Positions 18,421 to 28,046 of a stretch of 64,000 bases of DNA are shown one piece after another. A program made the translations under genes and the position numbers. The notes beneath the pieces are model-generated. The model made no database searches. It was not told where the DNA came from and saw only the letters and a program-made list of their open reading frames with translations. Each line of letters starts with the position of its first letter. Position 1 is the stretch's first letter. Origin of the DNA: Elusimicrobiota bacterium (GTDB lineage: Bacteria > Elusimicrobiota > Elusimicrobia > Elusimicrobiales > UBA9959); assembly GCA_012517235.1 (NCBI GenBank), contig JAAYVI010000029.1, positions 17,831-81,830 of the forward strand. Direction: 5' to 3'.

Positions 18421-19408
18421 TCCTATAAGTATTTTTGAAGCGGTAAAAAAATATGGCTGGCCTAAGCCGGGAAGCGAGGTGAAAAGTTCGGAAATAATTT
18501 TGGGGGATTTTTGCAATGCGAAATGTTTTTTTTGCTGTGCCCAAGGATCTTCCGAATGGATGCCTTTAAATGAGGTAAAAACACACATAAAAAAAGCTTT
18601 TAAAAAAGGATGTTGGCTCATATCTTTTACCGGCGGAGAAGCCGCCTTATATCCTCATATAGTTTCCGCATTGTCGTATGCCAAAAAATTAAAAATTCCC
18701 ATGATACAAATAGTATCTAACGGAATAGCATTTTCAAATTTTTCTTTTGCCAAAAAAGTCGCTTTTTACGGAGCCAATGAAATAAAACTTTCTCTTCATT
18801 CCGTTAATTCGGAAAGACACGATAGATTTGTAGGAGTAAAAGGCGCTTTTAAAAATATTATGTCTTCCATAGAAAATTTTAATAGGTTAAGAGTAAAGGT
18901 TTCTTGTAATTTTGCGGTTATGAAAGAAAATTATAATGAGCTTCCTTTATTTGTAAAATTTATGGAGAAAAATAGATTGACCGGTTTTTGTTTTATGTTC
19001 GGATTCTTTTCGGGAAAAAATTCTTATCGAGGAGCGGGGATTTCTTATTCTCGGTTAAAACCGTATTTATTGACCGCTTTAAATTATATTAAGATAAAAA
19101 AAATACCGATAGAAACGGCAATGATAAGCAACTTTGTTCCTTGTATTTTGCCGGGATATGAAAATATTATGTCCGATTGGGGAGATATTAAATCCGTATC
19201 CTCGGTTATTTCCGATGAAAATAAAAAGAAATCAAACAGAGAAATATATGCGGCAAGGAAAACATTAATAGACTCCTGTGCAAAATGCGTATATGTTAAA
19301 ATATGCTATGGCATAGAAAAGGCATATTTGGAGAAATTCGGCGATATGGAGTTTAAACCTTTGCTTAAAATACCTTCTAAAAAAATTTATGATCCTTTGT
19401 ATTTATGA
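18413..19408 (+). CDS. radical SAM protein, HxsC-like group
   Basis: CNAKCFFC, SFTGGEAALYP, tail PCILPGYENIMSDW...CAKCVYVKICYGIEKAYLEKFGDMEFKP; start placed at the overlapping internal ATG. Confidence 0.82.
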   Translation: MNDPISIFEAVKKYGWPKPGSEVKSSEIILGDFCNAKCFFCCAQGSSEWMPLNEVKTHIKKAFKKGCWLISFTGGEAALYPHIVSALSYAKKLKIPMIQIVSNGIAFSNFSFAKKVAFYGANEIKLSLHSVNSERHDRFVGVKGAFKNIMSSIENFNRLRVKVSCNFAVMKENYNELPLFVKFMEKNRLTGFCFMFGFFSGKNSYRGAGISYSRLKPYLLTALNYIKIKKIPIETAMISNFVPCILPGYENIMSDWGDIKSVSSVISDENKKKSNREIYAARKTLIDSCAKCVYVKICYGIEKAYLEKFGDMEFKPLLKIPSKKIYDPLYL

Positions 19409-20700
19409 AAAAAAAAGAATATAGAAAAGCCGTTTCCTTGATACATAATGTAAAATACGGAGGATTGCCTACTCACTATCCTTCTTTACTTTCGTGGAGT
19501 AAGACCAAAAATCTAAGTAAAATTTCCAAACTTTGGGAAGAATATTTTTTCAAAGATTCCAACGAACCTTTTTCGGTTTATATTCATATACCTTTTTGCG
19601 CCACTAAATGCCGTTTTTGTTTTTTGCAGATAAATTCAAAAAAAAATGTTCCCGACGAATATTTGAATGCTTTAATCGATGAGCTTGTTTATTTTAAAAA
19701 AATGGGCTCTATCAGAAAAAAAACAGATAGCGTTTACATCGGCGGAGGAACACCAAATCTTATGACGGCCGCCCAAATCAAAAAATTGGGAAAAGCTCTT
19801 AAAGAAAATTTAGATTTGTCTTCTTGCCGGCAAATCATAATGGAATCCAATCCGGGATTTTGGGACGATGAAAAAATAGAAGAGGCTTTAAAAATGGGGG
19901 TAAATGCGATAATATCCGGAGTTCAAAGTTTTGACGAAGATATCTCAAGTTTAAACAATAGAACTCAGAATATGGATAATTTTTTTAACGTAATAAATAA
20001 ATTCAAAAATAACGGCGTGCTGGTTAATATTGACATGCTTTTGGGATTATCGGGTTCTCGTGAAAATTTTCTCAAGGATTTAAAGCTTCTTGCAAAGACG
20101 TATCCTCATCAAGTTCACTTAAATAGAATTAAACCTTTAAAAGAAAATCAAATATTGATTGAAAAAAACCGGCTTAAAGATATGCAAAATAAGGCTTTTT
20201 CCTTTTTGGAAAAAATAGGATATAAAAGGATAGACGAAGATTCTGCTTCTTTGTTTGGCGGCAGAAACATAAATATTCAGGGAAATCCTTCCTATCAAAT
20301 TTATTCCACTATTTTAGGCTTGGGATCGTCGGCAATGGGGCATATATTCGGAAAGTTGAGATATAGAAACGAGAAAGATTATAAAAAATATTGTCTAAAA
20401 GCGTCTTGCGGAATTTTGTGTTGCGAAATAAACGAAAAAATATCCGAAAAACAAGAAGTTATACATTACTGCCTTAATAAATTATCCGACGGGAAAGTAA
20501 TTATATCCGAGCTTAAAAATATATTTTCCGAAAAAGCCGCTAATTATGCTTTAAAAAAACTAAATAAAGCCGTGGCTTTAAAATTGGCTTTGAAAAGGAA
20601 CGGCGATTATTATACTGCCGGCGAAACCGATTTCTTTGCTTTAACGGTTTTGTTTTACGAAAAAAAGTATTTGAAAAAAATCGCCAAAATTAAAATATGA
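19405..20700 (+). CDS. HemN/HemW-like radical SAM protein (possible class C methyltransferase)
   Basis: YIHIPFCATKCRFCFLQ; VYIGGGTPNLM; GVQSFDEDI...NRTQN. Confidence 0.82.
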   Translation: MKKKEYRKAVSLIHNVKYGGLPTHYPSLLSWSKTKNLSKISKLWEEYFFKDSNEPFSVYIHIPFCATKCRFCFLQINSKKNVPDEYLNALIDELVYFKKMGSIRKKTDSVYIGGGTPNLMTAAQIKKLGKALKENLDLSSCRQIIMESNPGFWDDEKIEEALKMGVNAIISGVQSFDEDISSLNNRTQNMDNFFNVINKFKNNGVLVNIDMLLGLSGSRENFLKDLKLLAKTYPHQVHLNRIKPLKENQILIEKNRLKDMQNKAFSFLEKIGYKRIDEDSASLFGGRNINIQGNPSYQIYSTILGLGSSAMGHIFGKLRYRNEKDYKKYCLKASCGILCCEINEKISEKQEVIHYCLNKLSDGKVIISELKNIFSEKAANYALKKLNKAVALKLALKRNGDYYTAGETDFFALTVLFYEKKYLKKIAKIKI

Positions 20701-21722
20701 GAATATCGATGAAAACTCTTGATGCCGTCGAAAAATACAATTGGCCTTATTATAGGACAAAGGTATGCGAACTTACTCTTAATTACGATTGCAATGCCAG
20801 ATGTGTTTTCTGCTATAGTTCTCCCGAAATGGAAGAATGGAAAAATAAAAACAGATTGGATATAAAAACCGCTGCTTCTTATATGAATAATTCTTATAAA
20901 ACTGGCTCGCGGGTGCTTCAGATAATAGGAGGAGAGCCTACGGTATATCCTTGGCTTTCTGAAATAATAAAAATAGGTAAAAAGATAGGATATCCGGTAA
21001 TACAAATAGTTACAAACGGACAAAAAGCCTCGGATTTTAATTATCTAAAAAATCTTAAACAATCCGGACTTAATTCGATAACATTTTCAATACATGCTCC
21101 GGACAAAAAACTTCACGATTCTATCGTGGGAGTAAGAGGAGCTTTTTCCAAAATAATAAAAGCTTTGGAAAACTCGATTAAATTGGAGATATATCCTTCG
21201 GTAGGAACGGCCGTGAACGCGCTAAATTATAAAAAAATACCGGCCTTGGTAAAATTTTTACATGATCGCTACAATATAGAGTCATATCATATAATAGCTA
21301 TGCATTTCATAGGCGCCGCTGGTAAAAATGAAAAAGAACTTTCGGTTTCTTACTCGCAAACCTTGCCTTATATAAAAGACACTTTAAAATTTTTATCTTC
21401 CAAAAGGATTATGCCGATATCGGCTTTGCTTAGTAATTATCAGCCTTGTCTTTTGCCGGGATGCGAACATATAATAAGCGATTGGAAGATTCCTTTTTGC
21501 GACGACGATTTGTATTTGCCGGAAAAAGTTTACAAAGATTCTATGTATTCTATGATAACCGATACTTTAAGGATGAAGGGGGTAAACTGCGAAAAATGCA
21601 TATATTCGGGCATTTGCGCCGGTTTTGAAAGAAGGTATTACGATATTTACGGAGATAAAGAGTTTAAACCTTTAAAATCGGCGGCCAAACCGATTTCCAT
21701 GGGCGTTTTCTATTCAAGATAG
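20697..21722 (+). CDS. radical SAM protein, HxsC-like group
   Basis: CNARCVFC, IIGGEPTVYP, tail PCLLPGCEHIISDW...CEKCIYSGICAGFERRYYDIYGDKEFKP. Confidence 0.82.
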   Translation: MRISMKTLDAVEKYNWPYYRTKVCELTLNYDCNARCVFCYSSPEMEEWKNKNRLDIKTAASYMNNSYKTGSRVLQIIGGEPTVYPWLSEIIKIGKKIGYPVIQIVTNGQKASDFNYLKNLKQSGLNSITFSIHAPDKKLHDSIVGVRGAFSKIIKALENSIKLEIYPSVGTAVNALNYKKIPALVKFLHDRYNIESYHIIAMHFIGAAGKNEKELSVSYSQTLPYIKDTLKFLSSKRIMPISALLSNYQPCLLPGCEHIISDWKIPFCDDDLYLPEKVYKDSMYSMITDTLRMKGVNCEKCIYSGICAGFERRYYDIYGDKEFKPLKSAAKPISMGVFYSR

Positions 21723-21734
21723 CGGGAGGGAAAA

Positions 21735-22451
21735 ATGAAAAGTAAAAAAGCTCTGATTTTATATAGCGGCGGAAAAGATTCTCATTTAGCTCTTCTATAT
21801 TCGGTTAAAAAAGGTTATCAACCTATCATATTTAATATTTGCGGAGGGAAAAAACATCATATATTTTTTTCCCAATATGAAGACTTAAATATTATAAAAA
21901 CTCATGAAAAACTGATGAATTTAAAGATAAATTATTTTAAAATAAGAGAATTTAAACCCATAGATATATTCAAAGAGATCGTGAAAAAATTTACCGAATT
22001 ATCTGGCGAAGCCGAAGATAAAGCATACTTTTCAAGCAATGATCATCAAGAGTTTAAAAAGGATAAAAAAATAAATATGGAATTTAAAAAAATATGTCAA
22101 AAATACGATATAAAATTCGTCTCTTTTTTTGATATTATAAAAAAAGACGATTTTTATTCGCCCATAAAAGAATCCTTAAAAAATAAAATAAATTCGGTAA
22201 TCATAGGGCTAGAAAGAAATTTTGAAAAAGAAATGCTTTTAAAAAAAATAGATAATGTCTTCATTTCTTTTGTAAATAAAAAAATAAGAGAAGGGGAAAA
22301 GATAGATTCAAATTCATATCAAAGCTTGGTGTTGGATTCTCCTTTGTTTAAAAAAGGTAAAATCAAAATAATTAAATACGATTATTTTTACGATCCTAAA
22401 GATATTAGATATTTTGCCAAAATAAAAGATTTTAAAATCATAAAAAAATGA
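21735..22451 (+). CDS. PP-loop ATP pyrophosphatase, Dph6 (diphthine--ammonia ligase)-like
   Basis: ALILYSGGKDSHLALLYSVKKGY PP-loop; Dph6-like layout. Confidence 0.65.
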   Translation: MKSKKALILYSGGKDSHLALLYSVKKGYQPIIFNICGGKKHHIFFSQYEDLNIIKTHEKLMNLKINYFKIREFKPIDIFKEIVKKFTELSGEAEDKAYFSSNDHQEFKKDKKINMEFKKICQKYDIKFVSFFDIIKKDDFYSPIKESLKNKINSVIIGLERNFEKEMLLKKIDNVFISFVNKKIREGEKIDSNSYQSLVLDSPLFKKGKIKIIKYDYFYDPKDIRYFAKIKDFKIIKK

Positions 22452-23791
22452 AGTTCATTTTTAATAATCCCTTATTTTTAGGCAAAAGAAAAGCGTTTGT
22501 AAGCGAGTACGGAGATTTTTTCTTTCAAAATAAAAAAGCTCTTGATATTAAAAAAGCCGAAAAAAATAATTTTATAACGGACAAATTGGATTTGGATAAG
22601 ATAATAAAATCTATTTTTTTAAGATACAATTTGGGGTGGAAAGGTCCTCATACTCATATAATATCTTTGACGAGAAAATGTTTCGGCAAATGCTCTTACT
22701 GCGCCGTTTCCTGTAAGCCTTCGGGAAAAGATATGTCCTGGAATACGGCGAGAAAAACAATAGATTTTATTTTTTCTATTCCGCGAGAAGAATTTTTTAT
22801 TGAGTTTACCGGAGGAGAGCCGGTATTAAATTTTAAAGTTTTAAAAAAATCTATTCTTTATGCAAAAGAGAAAGCCAAGCGTTTAAATAAGAAAGTTTAT
22901 ATTTCCGTCGTTACTTCTTTGGCTTATGAAAATAAAGATTTGATAAATTTTTTTATAAAAGAAAATATAACGGTTTGTTCTTCTTTGGACGGTCCCAAAG
23001 GAATTCACGATAAGAATAGATTTTCTCAAAACAATAAAAGCGCTTTCGACCTGACGGTAAAAAATATTATAGAAATATCGGCCGCCGCAAAAAAAGGATT
23101 ATGCGAATACCCGAATTTAATATCTACTATAACAAAAGATTCTTTGGGTAAAGAAAGAGAAATAGCGGATTCTTATCTAAAATTGGGCGTAAAAAGAATA
23201 CAATTGGGCATGCTCGAACCTTTGGGCCGAGCTTATTCTTCAAAACTTTATATAAGCGCGAAAGAATATTTCGATTTTTACAAAAAAGCCGTCAAGCATA
23301 TATTGAAACTAAATGAAAAATATTCGGTTTATGAAAAGGGGCTTTTTTTAATCGTTTACGATATTTTAAAAGGCTCGGCCAATCCCAAAAGAAGTTTGGA
23401 TATTTTCCATCGTTTGGCTTACGATTTTGAGGGAAATATTTATCCTTCCGACGAAGCCAGAATACTCGGAGAAAACGGGGATACTTCTTTGGCCGTAGGT
23501 AATATTTATAAAGATTCTTTAAATTCGGTTTTAAAAAAGCCCGAAACGAGGTTTTTTTTATCTTATAATTTGAACAATTACTTATCTCCTTTTTGCGCAA
23601 GATGTCCGTATTCTCTTTGGTGCAGAGTCCCGATTTATTATAATTATTTTGTTCAAAACTCTATTTGGGGCAATATGGTTAATAGCGAAAGATGTGAAAT
23701 TATGAAGAGTATATTTAATTTTGCTTTTTATTTGCTTTCGAATAAGAAAACCGAAAAAATTTTAAAAAAGTGGGTCGAAGAATACGTTTAA
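22448..23791 (+). CDS. radical SAM protein, HxsB paralogue with degenerate SPASM domain
   Basis: CFGKCSYCAVSC, EFTGGEPVLNF, VCSSLDGPKGIHDKNR; otherwise parallels 14164 but lacks several SPASM Cys. Confidence 0.8.
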   Translation: MKFIFNNPLFLGKRKAFVSEYGDFFFQNKKALDIKKAEKNNFITDKLDLDKIIKSIFLRYNLGWKGPHTHIISLTRKCFGKCSYCAVSCKPSGKDMSWNTARKTIDFIFSIPREEFFIEFTGGEPVLNFKVLKKSILYAKEKAKRLNKKVYISVVTSLAYENKDLINFFIKENITVCSSLDGPKGIHDKNRFSQNNKSAFDLTVKNIIEISAAAKKGLCEYPNLISTITKDSLGKEREIADSYLKLGVKRIQLGMLEPLGRAYSSKLYISAKEYFDFYKKAVKHILKLNEKYSVYEKGLFLIVYDILKGSANPKRSLDIFHRLAYDFEGNIYPSDEARILGENGDTSLAVGNIYKDSLNSVLKKPETRFFLSYNLNNYLSPFCARCPYSLWCRVPIYYNYFVQNSIWGNMVNSERCEIMKSIFNFAFYLLSNKKTEKILKKWVEEYV

Positions 23792-25059
23792 ATTTTTTTT
23801 AGATATTTTTTGAATATTGAAAGGTCTTTAAAAAAATTTTTATAGGATTTTTCCGCTATTTTTTTATTTTTTATCCCGATTTTTTTATCGCATAGATGTT
23901 CTATGCAGGCAGCCGACATTATAATTCTGTGATCCGGGCAAAAATCGCCTCTAAATCCTCCTTTTATAAAATTGCTTCCGTAAATATTTAATATGTTTTT
24001 TTTAATATAAGCTTTTGCTCCCAAATATTTTGCCAATTTTAGCGACGAAGCTATTCTGTCCGATTCTTTATTTTTAAGAGATTTTACAAGCGGTATTTGA
24101 GTTTTTCCATCGGCAAAAACAGCAGCCGCTGCTATTAGCGGCATTTCGTCGATTGAATTTATTAATTCTTTTTTTGAAATTTTTACTCCTTTTAATTTTG
24201 AATATTTTGCGTAAATATTGCCTTTGAGTTCGAAATCCCTTCTTAGAATTTTTATTTTTATATCCGCCCCCATTTTTTTAAGTATTTGAATAAACCCCAA
24301 ACGCAGAGGATTTAAGCATACATTTCCGATTTCTATGGCTGAATTTTTTGTTAAAACGCAGGCAAGAAGAAAATAAGCCGCGCAGGAAAAATCTCCCGGC
24401 ACTTCTATTTTTGCGGCTTTAAGTTTTTTGTATTTTACTTTCCAGTATCCCTTTTTATATACGAGAGGAGCTTTAAATTTTCTTAAAAGTTTTTCCGTAT
24501 GGTCTCTTGTGCGAGAAATTTCCTTAAAAAGAGTTTCTCCTTTTGCCGACAATGAAGCCAATAAAACCGCCGATTTTATTTGAGCGCTCGGTTCTTTTTG
24601 TTTTATTTCGGCCGCTTGTAAATCTGCGGGATAAATTTTAAGAGGAGGAAAAAAACCTTTTTGACTTTTTATATCCGCTCCCATTTTTTTAAGATAAAAA
24701 ACGAGTTCTTTCATATTTCTGCGTTTTAAAGTTTTTTGAGCTTTTAAAACTATTTTCTTATATTTTAATCCGCACAATGCTCCCGCCAAAAGCCTCATGG
24801 ACGTAGCGCTTTCTCGGCAGTTTAGTTTTATCGATTTATTTTTTTCCTTTGATAAAGGAGGTTTTATTATGATTTTATTTTTTACCCGTTTAATTTTAGT
24901 TTTTAGCGTTTTAAGACATGAAATAAGATTTTTCGTATCGTCGCAATCGGATATGTTTTTAATTTCGCTTTTTCCTTCGGCCAAATAAGCCATTATTAAA
25001 GCTCTTTGAGATATGGACTTATCCGGAGGAGGGATATAAATAAATTTATTTTTTACCAT
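23788..25059 (-). CDS. aroA: 3-phosphoshikimate 1-carboxyvinyltransferase (EPSP synthase)
   Basis: PPDKSISQRALIMAYLAEG; ESATSMRLLAGALCGL; VPGDFSCAAYFLLA; KESDRI. Confidence 0.92.
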   Translation of the reverse strand: MVKNKFIYIPPPDKSISQRALIMAYLAEGKSEIKNISDCDDTKNLISCLKTLKTKIKRVKNKIIIKPPLSKEKNKSIKLNCRESATSMRLLAGALCGLKYKKIVLKAQKTLKRRNMKELVFYLKKMGADIKSQKGFFPPLKIYPADLQAAEIKQKEPSAQIKSAVLLASLSAKGETLFKEISRTRDHTEKLLRKFKAPLVYKKGYWKVKYKKLKAAKIEVPGDFSCAAYFLLACVLTKNSAIEIGNVCLNPLRLGFIQILKKMGADIKIKILRRDFELKGNIYAKYSKLKGVKISKKELINSIDEMPLIAAAAVFADGKTQIPLVKSLKNKESDRIASSLKLAKYLGAKAYIKKNILNIYGSNFIKGGFRGDFCPDHRIIMSAACIEHLCDKKIGIKNKKIAEKSYKNFFKDLSIFKKYLKKI

Positions 25060-25474
25060 TAGAGATACAAAATTCCAAAGCTTTAATATAAGACTTTTCT
25101 TTTAATCCTTTTATTTGCTTTTTACAAACGTCTTTTATTACGGATTTTTTTCTAAAAGCCTCTCTTTTTGAAATATCGCTTAAATGCACTTCTACGGTTT
25201 TTATTTTACAAACTTCTATGGCGTCTCTTATGGCATAAGAATAATGAGTATAGGCGCCCGGATTTATTATCATCCAATCGGCCCATTTTATATGTTTGTG
25301 TATTATATTTATTATTTCTCCTTCGCCGTTTCTTTGAAAAAATTTAATTTTATTGCCTTTGGCGGCCGATCTCATCTCTTTTTCTATTTCCTTCAAAGTC
25401 TTCGTCCCGTAAATATCCGAGCTTCTTTCTCCTAACAGATTAAGATTGGGGCCGTTTATAACCAATATGTTCAT
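25046..25474 (-). CDS. aroQ: type II 3-dehydroquinate dehydratase
   Basis: ILVINGPNLNLLGERSSDIYGTKTL; INPGAYTHYSYAIRDAI; VEVHLSDISKREAFR. Confidence 0.95.
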   Translation of the reverse strand: MNILVINGPNLNLLGERSSDIYGTKTLKEIEKEMRSAAKGNKIKFFQRNGEGEIINIIHKHIKWADWMIINPGAYTHYSYAIRDAIEVCKIKTVEVHLSDISKREAFRKKSVIKDVCKKQIKGLKEKSYIKALEFCISNGKK

Positions 25475-26519
25475 CGCATATCCTCCGGAAAATTTTATCC
25501 AATATTCTTTCGTTTATTCCGCTCATTTTTAAAATTTCTCCTTTTGGGGAAAATAGGAAAAAAGTATTTTTCTTGCCTTTATTTTTTTTGTCTTTTCTTA
25601 CGGCTTTTATGAAATCGCGAAAGTTAAGCCTTGAGTTTATTTTTATGGGAGACAATAAAGTCAAAAAATTTTCTATAACGGCGCCTTGCGGAGGATTTTT
25701 CTTAAAAATTTCTTTGCTTAAAAGGTATTCGTATTTAAGTCCCAATAATACCGCTTCTCCGTGAGATATGTTTTTTAAAGAAGCGCTTTCAAAAGCATGC
25801 GCCGCGGTATGCCCGAGATTTAAATATTCTCTTATTCCTTGTAAGTCTAAAGGATCCGCTTTTACAAATTGCGCCTTTATTTTAAGACATTCTTTAACGC
25901 ATTTTATTCTTGCTTTTAAATCTTTTTTTAAAGATAAGGCAAATGAAACTTTATTTTTGGGAAAATTCGAAGGTTTTAATATAAAATACTTTAAAAGTTC
26001 GCCGTAACCGTTTTTTATTTCTTGTTCGCCGTAAAAAGAAACGCCGCAAAATAAATAGTCCGGCTGCCTAAAAACTCCTATCATGTTTTTATATTTTCCC
26101 AGGTCGGCTCCGTTTTTGCCGCCGAAAGCCGCGTCTATTTGAGACAAAAATGTGGTGGGTATCATAAAAAGGTTTATTCCTCTCATATAAAGAGAAGCCG
26201 CCAATGCGGCAATATCGCATACGGATCCTCCTCCGAAAGGGATTACGAAGTCCGTTCGCGAAAAATTATTTTTCAAAAGAAACAGAAGAATTTTTTTCAA
26301 AGATTTTAAATTCTTTTCCTTTTCGGACAAAGTCAAAATAAAATATTTCTTTGAAAATTCGGTCCCCGCTTTTTCTATAATGTCTTTAAATTTTTTAAAA
26401 CACGTACGGTCCGTGACAAAAAGAATTTTATCGGATTTTATAGGCATAGAGTATAGATCGGATAGTTTATCCGATATTTTTATAAGAGTTTTTTCTTTTT
26501 TTATTATTTCAAATTTCAT
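25440..26519 (-). CDS. aroB: 3-dehydroquinate synthase
   Basis: VIPFGGGSVCDIAALAASLYMRGI; IPTTFLSQIDAAFGGKNGAD; NLGHTAAHAFE. Confidence 0.93.
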   Translation of the reverse strand: MKFEIIKKEKTLIKISDKLSDLYSMPIKSDKILFVTDRTCFKKFKDIIEKAGTEFSKKYFILTLSEKEKNLKSLKKILLFLLKNNFSRTDFVIPFGGGSVCDIAALAASLYMRGINLFMIPTTFLSQIDAAFGGKNGADLGKYKNMIGVFRQPDYLFCGVSFYGEQEIKNGYGELLKYFILKPSNFPKNKVSFALSLKKDLKARIKCVKECLKIKAQFVKADPLDLQGIREYLNLGHTAAHAFESASLKNISHGEAVLLGLKYEYLLSKEIFKKNPPQGAVIENFLTLLSPIKINSRLNFRDFIKAVRKDKKNKGKKNTFFLFSPKGEILKMSGINERILDKIFRRICDEHIGYKRPQS

Positions 26520-27054
26520 TTAAAGCCTTCTTTATTTTAACGGCCAGTCCGTAAGGTTTTAGGTTTTTAAAATTTATTTTCAGATCGGCCTTGAGATAAT
26601 ATTTTATCCTTTTTAAATAAAGTTTTTTTGCTTTATTTTTTCTTTCTTTAAAAGTTTTTCCGGATAAAAGCGGTCTGGAATTATCCGATAACAGGAGTTC
26701 TTTTTCTATCTCTTTAAAGCTTCTGTTTAAAAATACGCATATTCCGCCGTATTTTTGGGCTGGTAAGTCTTTGGGGCTAATTCCTCCGCCCAAAGATACT
26801 ATAAGCCCTTTTTTATCTGATAGTTCTTTCAATATTTTTTTTTCCGTTTTTCTTAATAGCTTTTCTTTGTTTTCTTTTATAAGATTTGCGGGGGAAAAAC
26901 CTGTTTTTTTACGTACCAGAGTATCGGTATCTATAAATCTTTTCCCGGTTAATCGAGCGAGAATTTTGCCGGCGGAACTTTTTCCCGAAAAAGAAAAACC
27001 GCAAAGCCAGATATTTAAGCGGCTCTTAATATTTTTTTTGATTTTTTTCTCCAT
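26509..27054 (-). CDS. aroK: shikimate kinase
   Basis: IWLCGFSFSGKSSAGKILARLTGKRFIDTDTLVRKKTG; VSLGGGI; RPLL. Confidence 0.9.
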   Translation of the reverse strand: MEKKIKKNIKSRLNIWLCGFSFSGKSSAGKILARLTGKRFIDTDTLVRKKTGFSPANLIKENKEKLLRKTEKKILKELSDKKGLIVSLGGGISPKDLPAQKYGGICVFLNRSFKEIEKELLLSDNSRPLLSGKTFKERKNKAKKLYLKRIKYYLKADLKINFKNLKPYGLAVKIKKALNEI

Positions 27055-28046
27055 AAATATACTCTTTGCGAAATTTCTTTAAAACTGTCTCCGCCGAATT
27101 TTTCCATTATCGCTTGAGCCAAAACATAAGATAAAATAAACTCGCTTATTACCGCGGCCGGATATACGCAAGATATGTCGCTGGTATTAGACAGGCTTTC
27201 GGCTTTTTTTCTCGTTTTAAAATCAAACGACGATAAAGACTCTCTTTGACCGCTTAAAGGCCTTACCGCGCATTTTAAAACTATGGGTTCTCCGTTGGCG
27301 ATTCCGGCGTTTATTCCGCCAGAGTTATTGGAAAGATATTTCCAAAATCCTTTATCGTTTTCAAATTCGTCTATGCTGGAATTTTTTTGGGCGAATGAAA
27401 ATCCGGATCCTATTTCTACGCCTTTTACGGCGTTTAAAGATCCGAGCGCAGAAAAAATTTTTCCCGACAATCTTCTTTCCGCCGATATATGAGACCCCAA
27501 TCCTATGGGAATATTTTCCGCTTTTACTTCGAAAATACCGCCGAAAGAATTTTTAGATTTTTTAAGTTTTTCAATTAACGAAACCGAAGGCTTTTCTGCG
27601 TCAATCGATATTACCTTGCTTGAAATTTTTATTCCCAGATCTTCCAATAACCTCATTGTAAAACAGAATAATGCTGTTCTTACGGCCGTTTCTCTGGCGC
27701 TTGCCCTTTCCCTTGCTTGCCAAGGTTCTATGGAGTATTTGAGGGCTGCGGGCAAATCCGCATGTCCGGGCCTTATTATTTGCTCTCTCTTAAATGTTTT
27801 TACCGTATTGGTCAAAATTATTCCTATGGGAGAACCGTCCGTAAAATTTTTATAGTCTAATCCGGATATTATTTCAAAAGAATCGGTTTCTAATTTTTGC
27901 CTTGTTCCTCTGAGGGGAGACTCGGCTCTTCTTTTAAGATGTTTTTCTATATATTTTTTTTCTACTTTTACCCCGGAAGGAAAACCGCTTAATATTCCGG
28001 CATTTTTTGAAGAATGGGAATATCCGCAAGTTAAATATTCTAACAT
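27015..28046 (-). CDS. aroC: chorismate synthase
   Basis: YLTCGYSHSS; DGSPIGIILTNTVK; RPGHADLPAALKY; RASARETAVRTA; NSGGINAGIANGEPI. Confidence 0.93.
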   Translation of the reverse strand: MLEYLTCGYSHSSKNAGILSGFPSGVKVEKKYIEKHLKRRAESPLRGTRQKLETDSFEIISGLDYKNFTDGSPIGIILTNTVKTFKREQIIRPGHADLPAALKYSIEPWQARERASARETAVRTALFCFTMRLLEDLGIKISSKVISIDAEKPSVSLIEKLKKSKNSFGGIFEVKAENIPIGLGSHISAERRLSGKIFSALGSLNAVKGVEIGSGFSFAQKNSSIDEFENDKGFWKYLSNNSGGINAGIANGEPIVLKCAVRPLSGQRESLSSFDFKTRKKAESLSNTSDISCVYPAAVISEFILSYVLAQAIMEKFGGDSFKEISQRVYLWRKKSKKILRAA

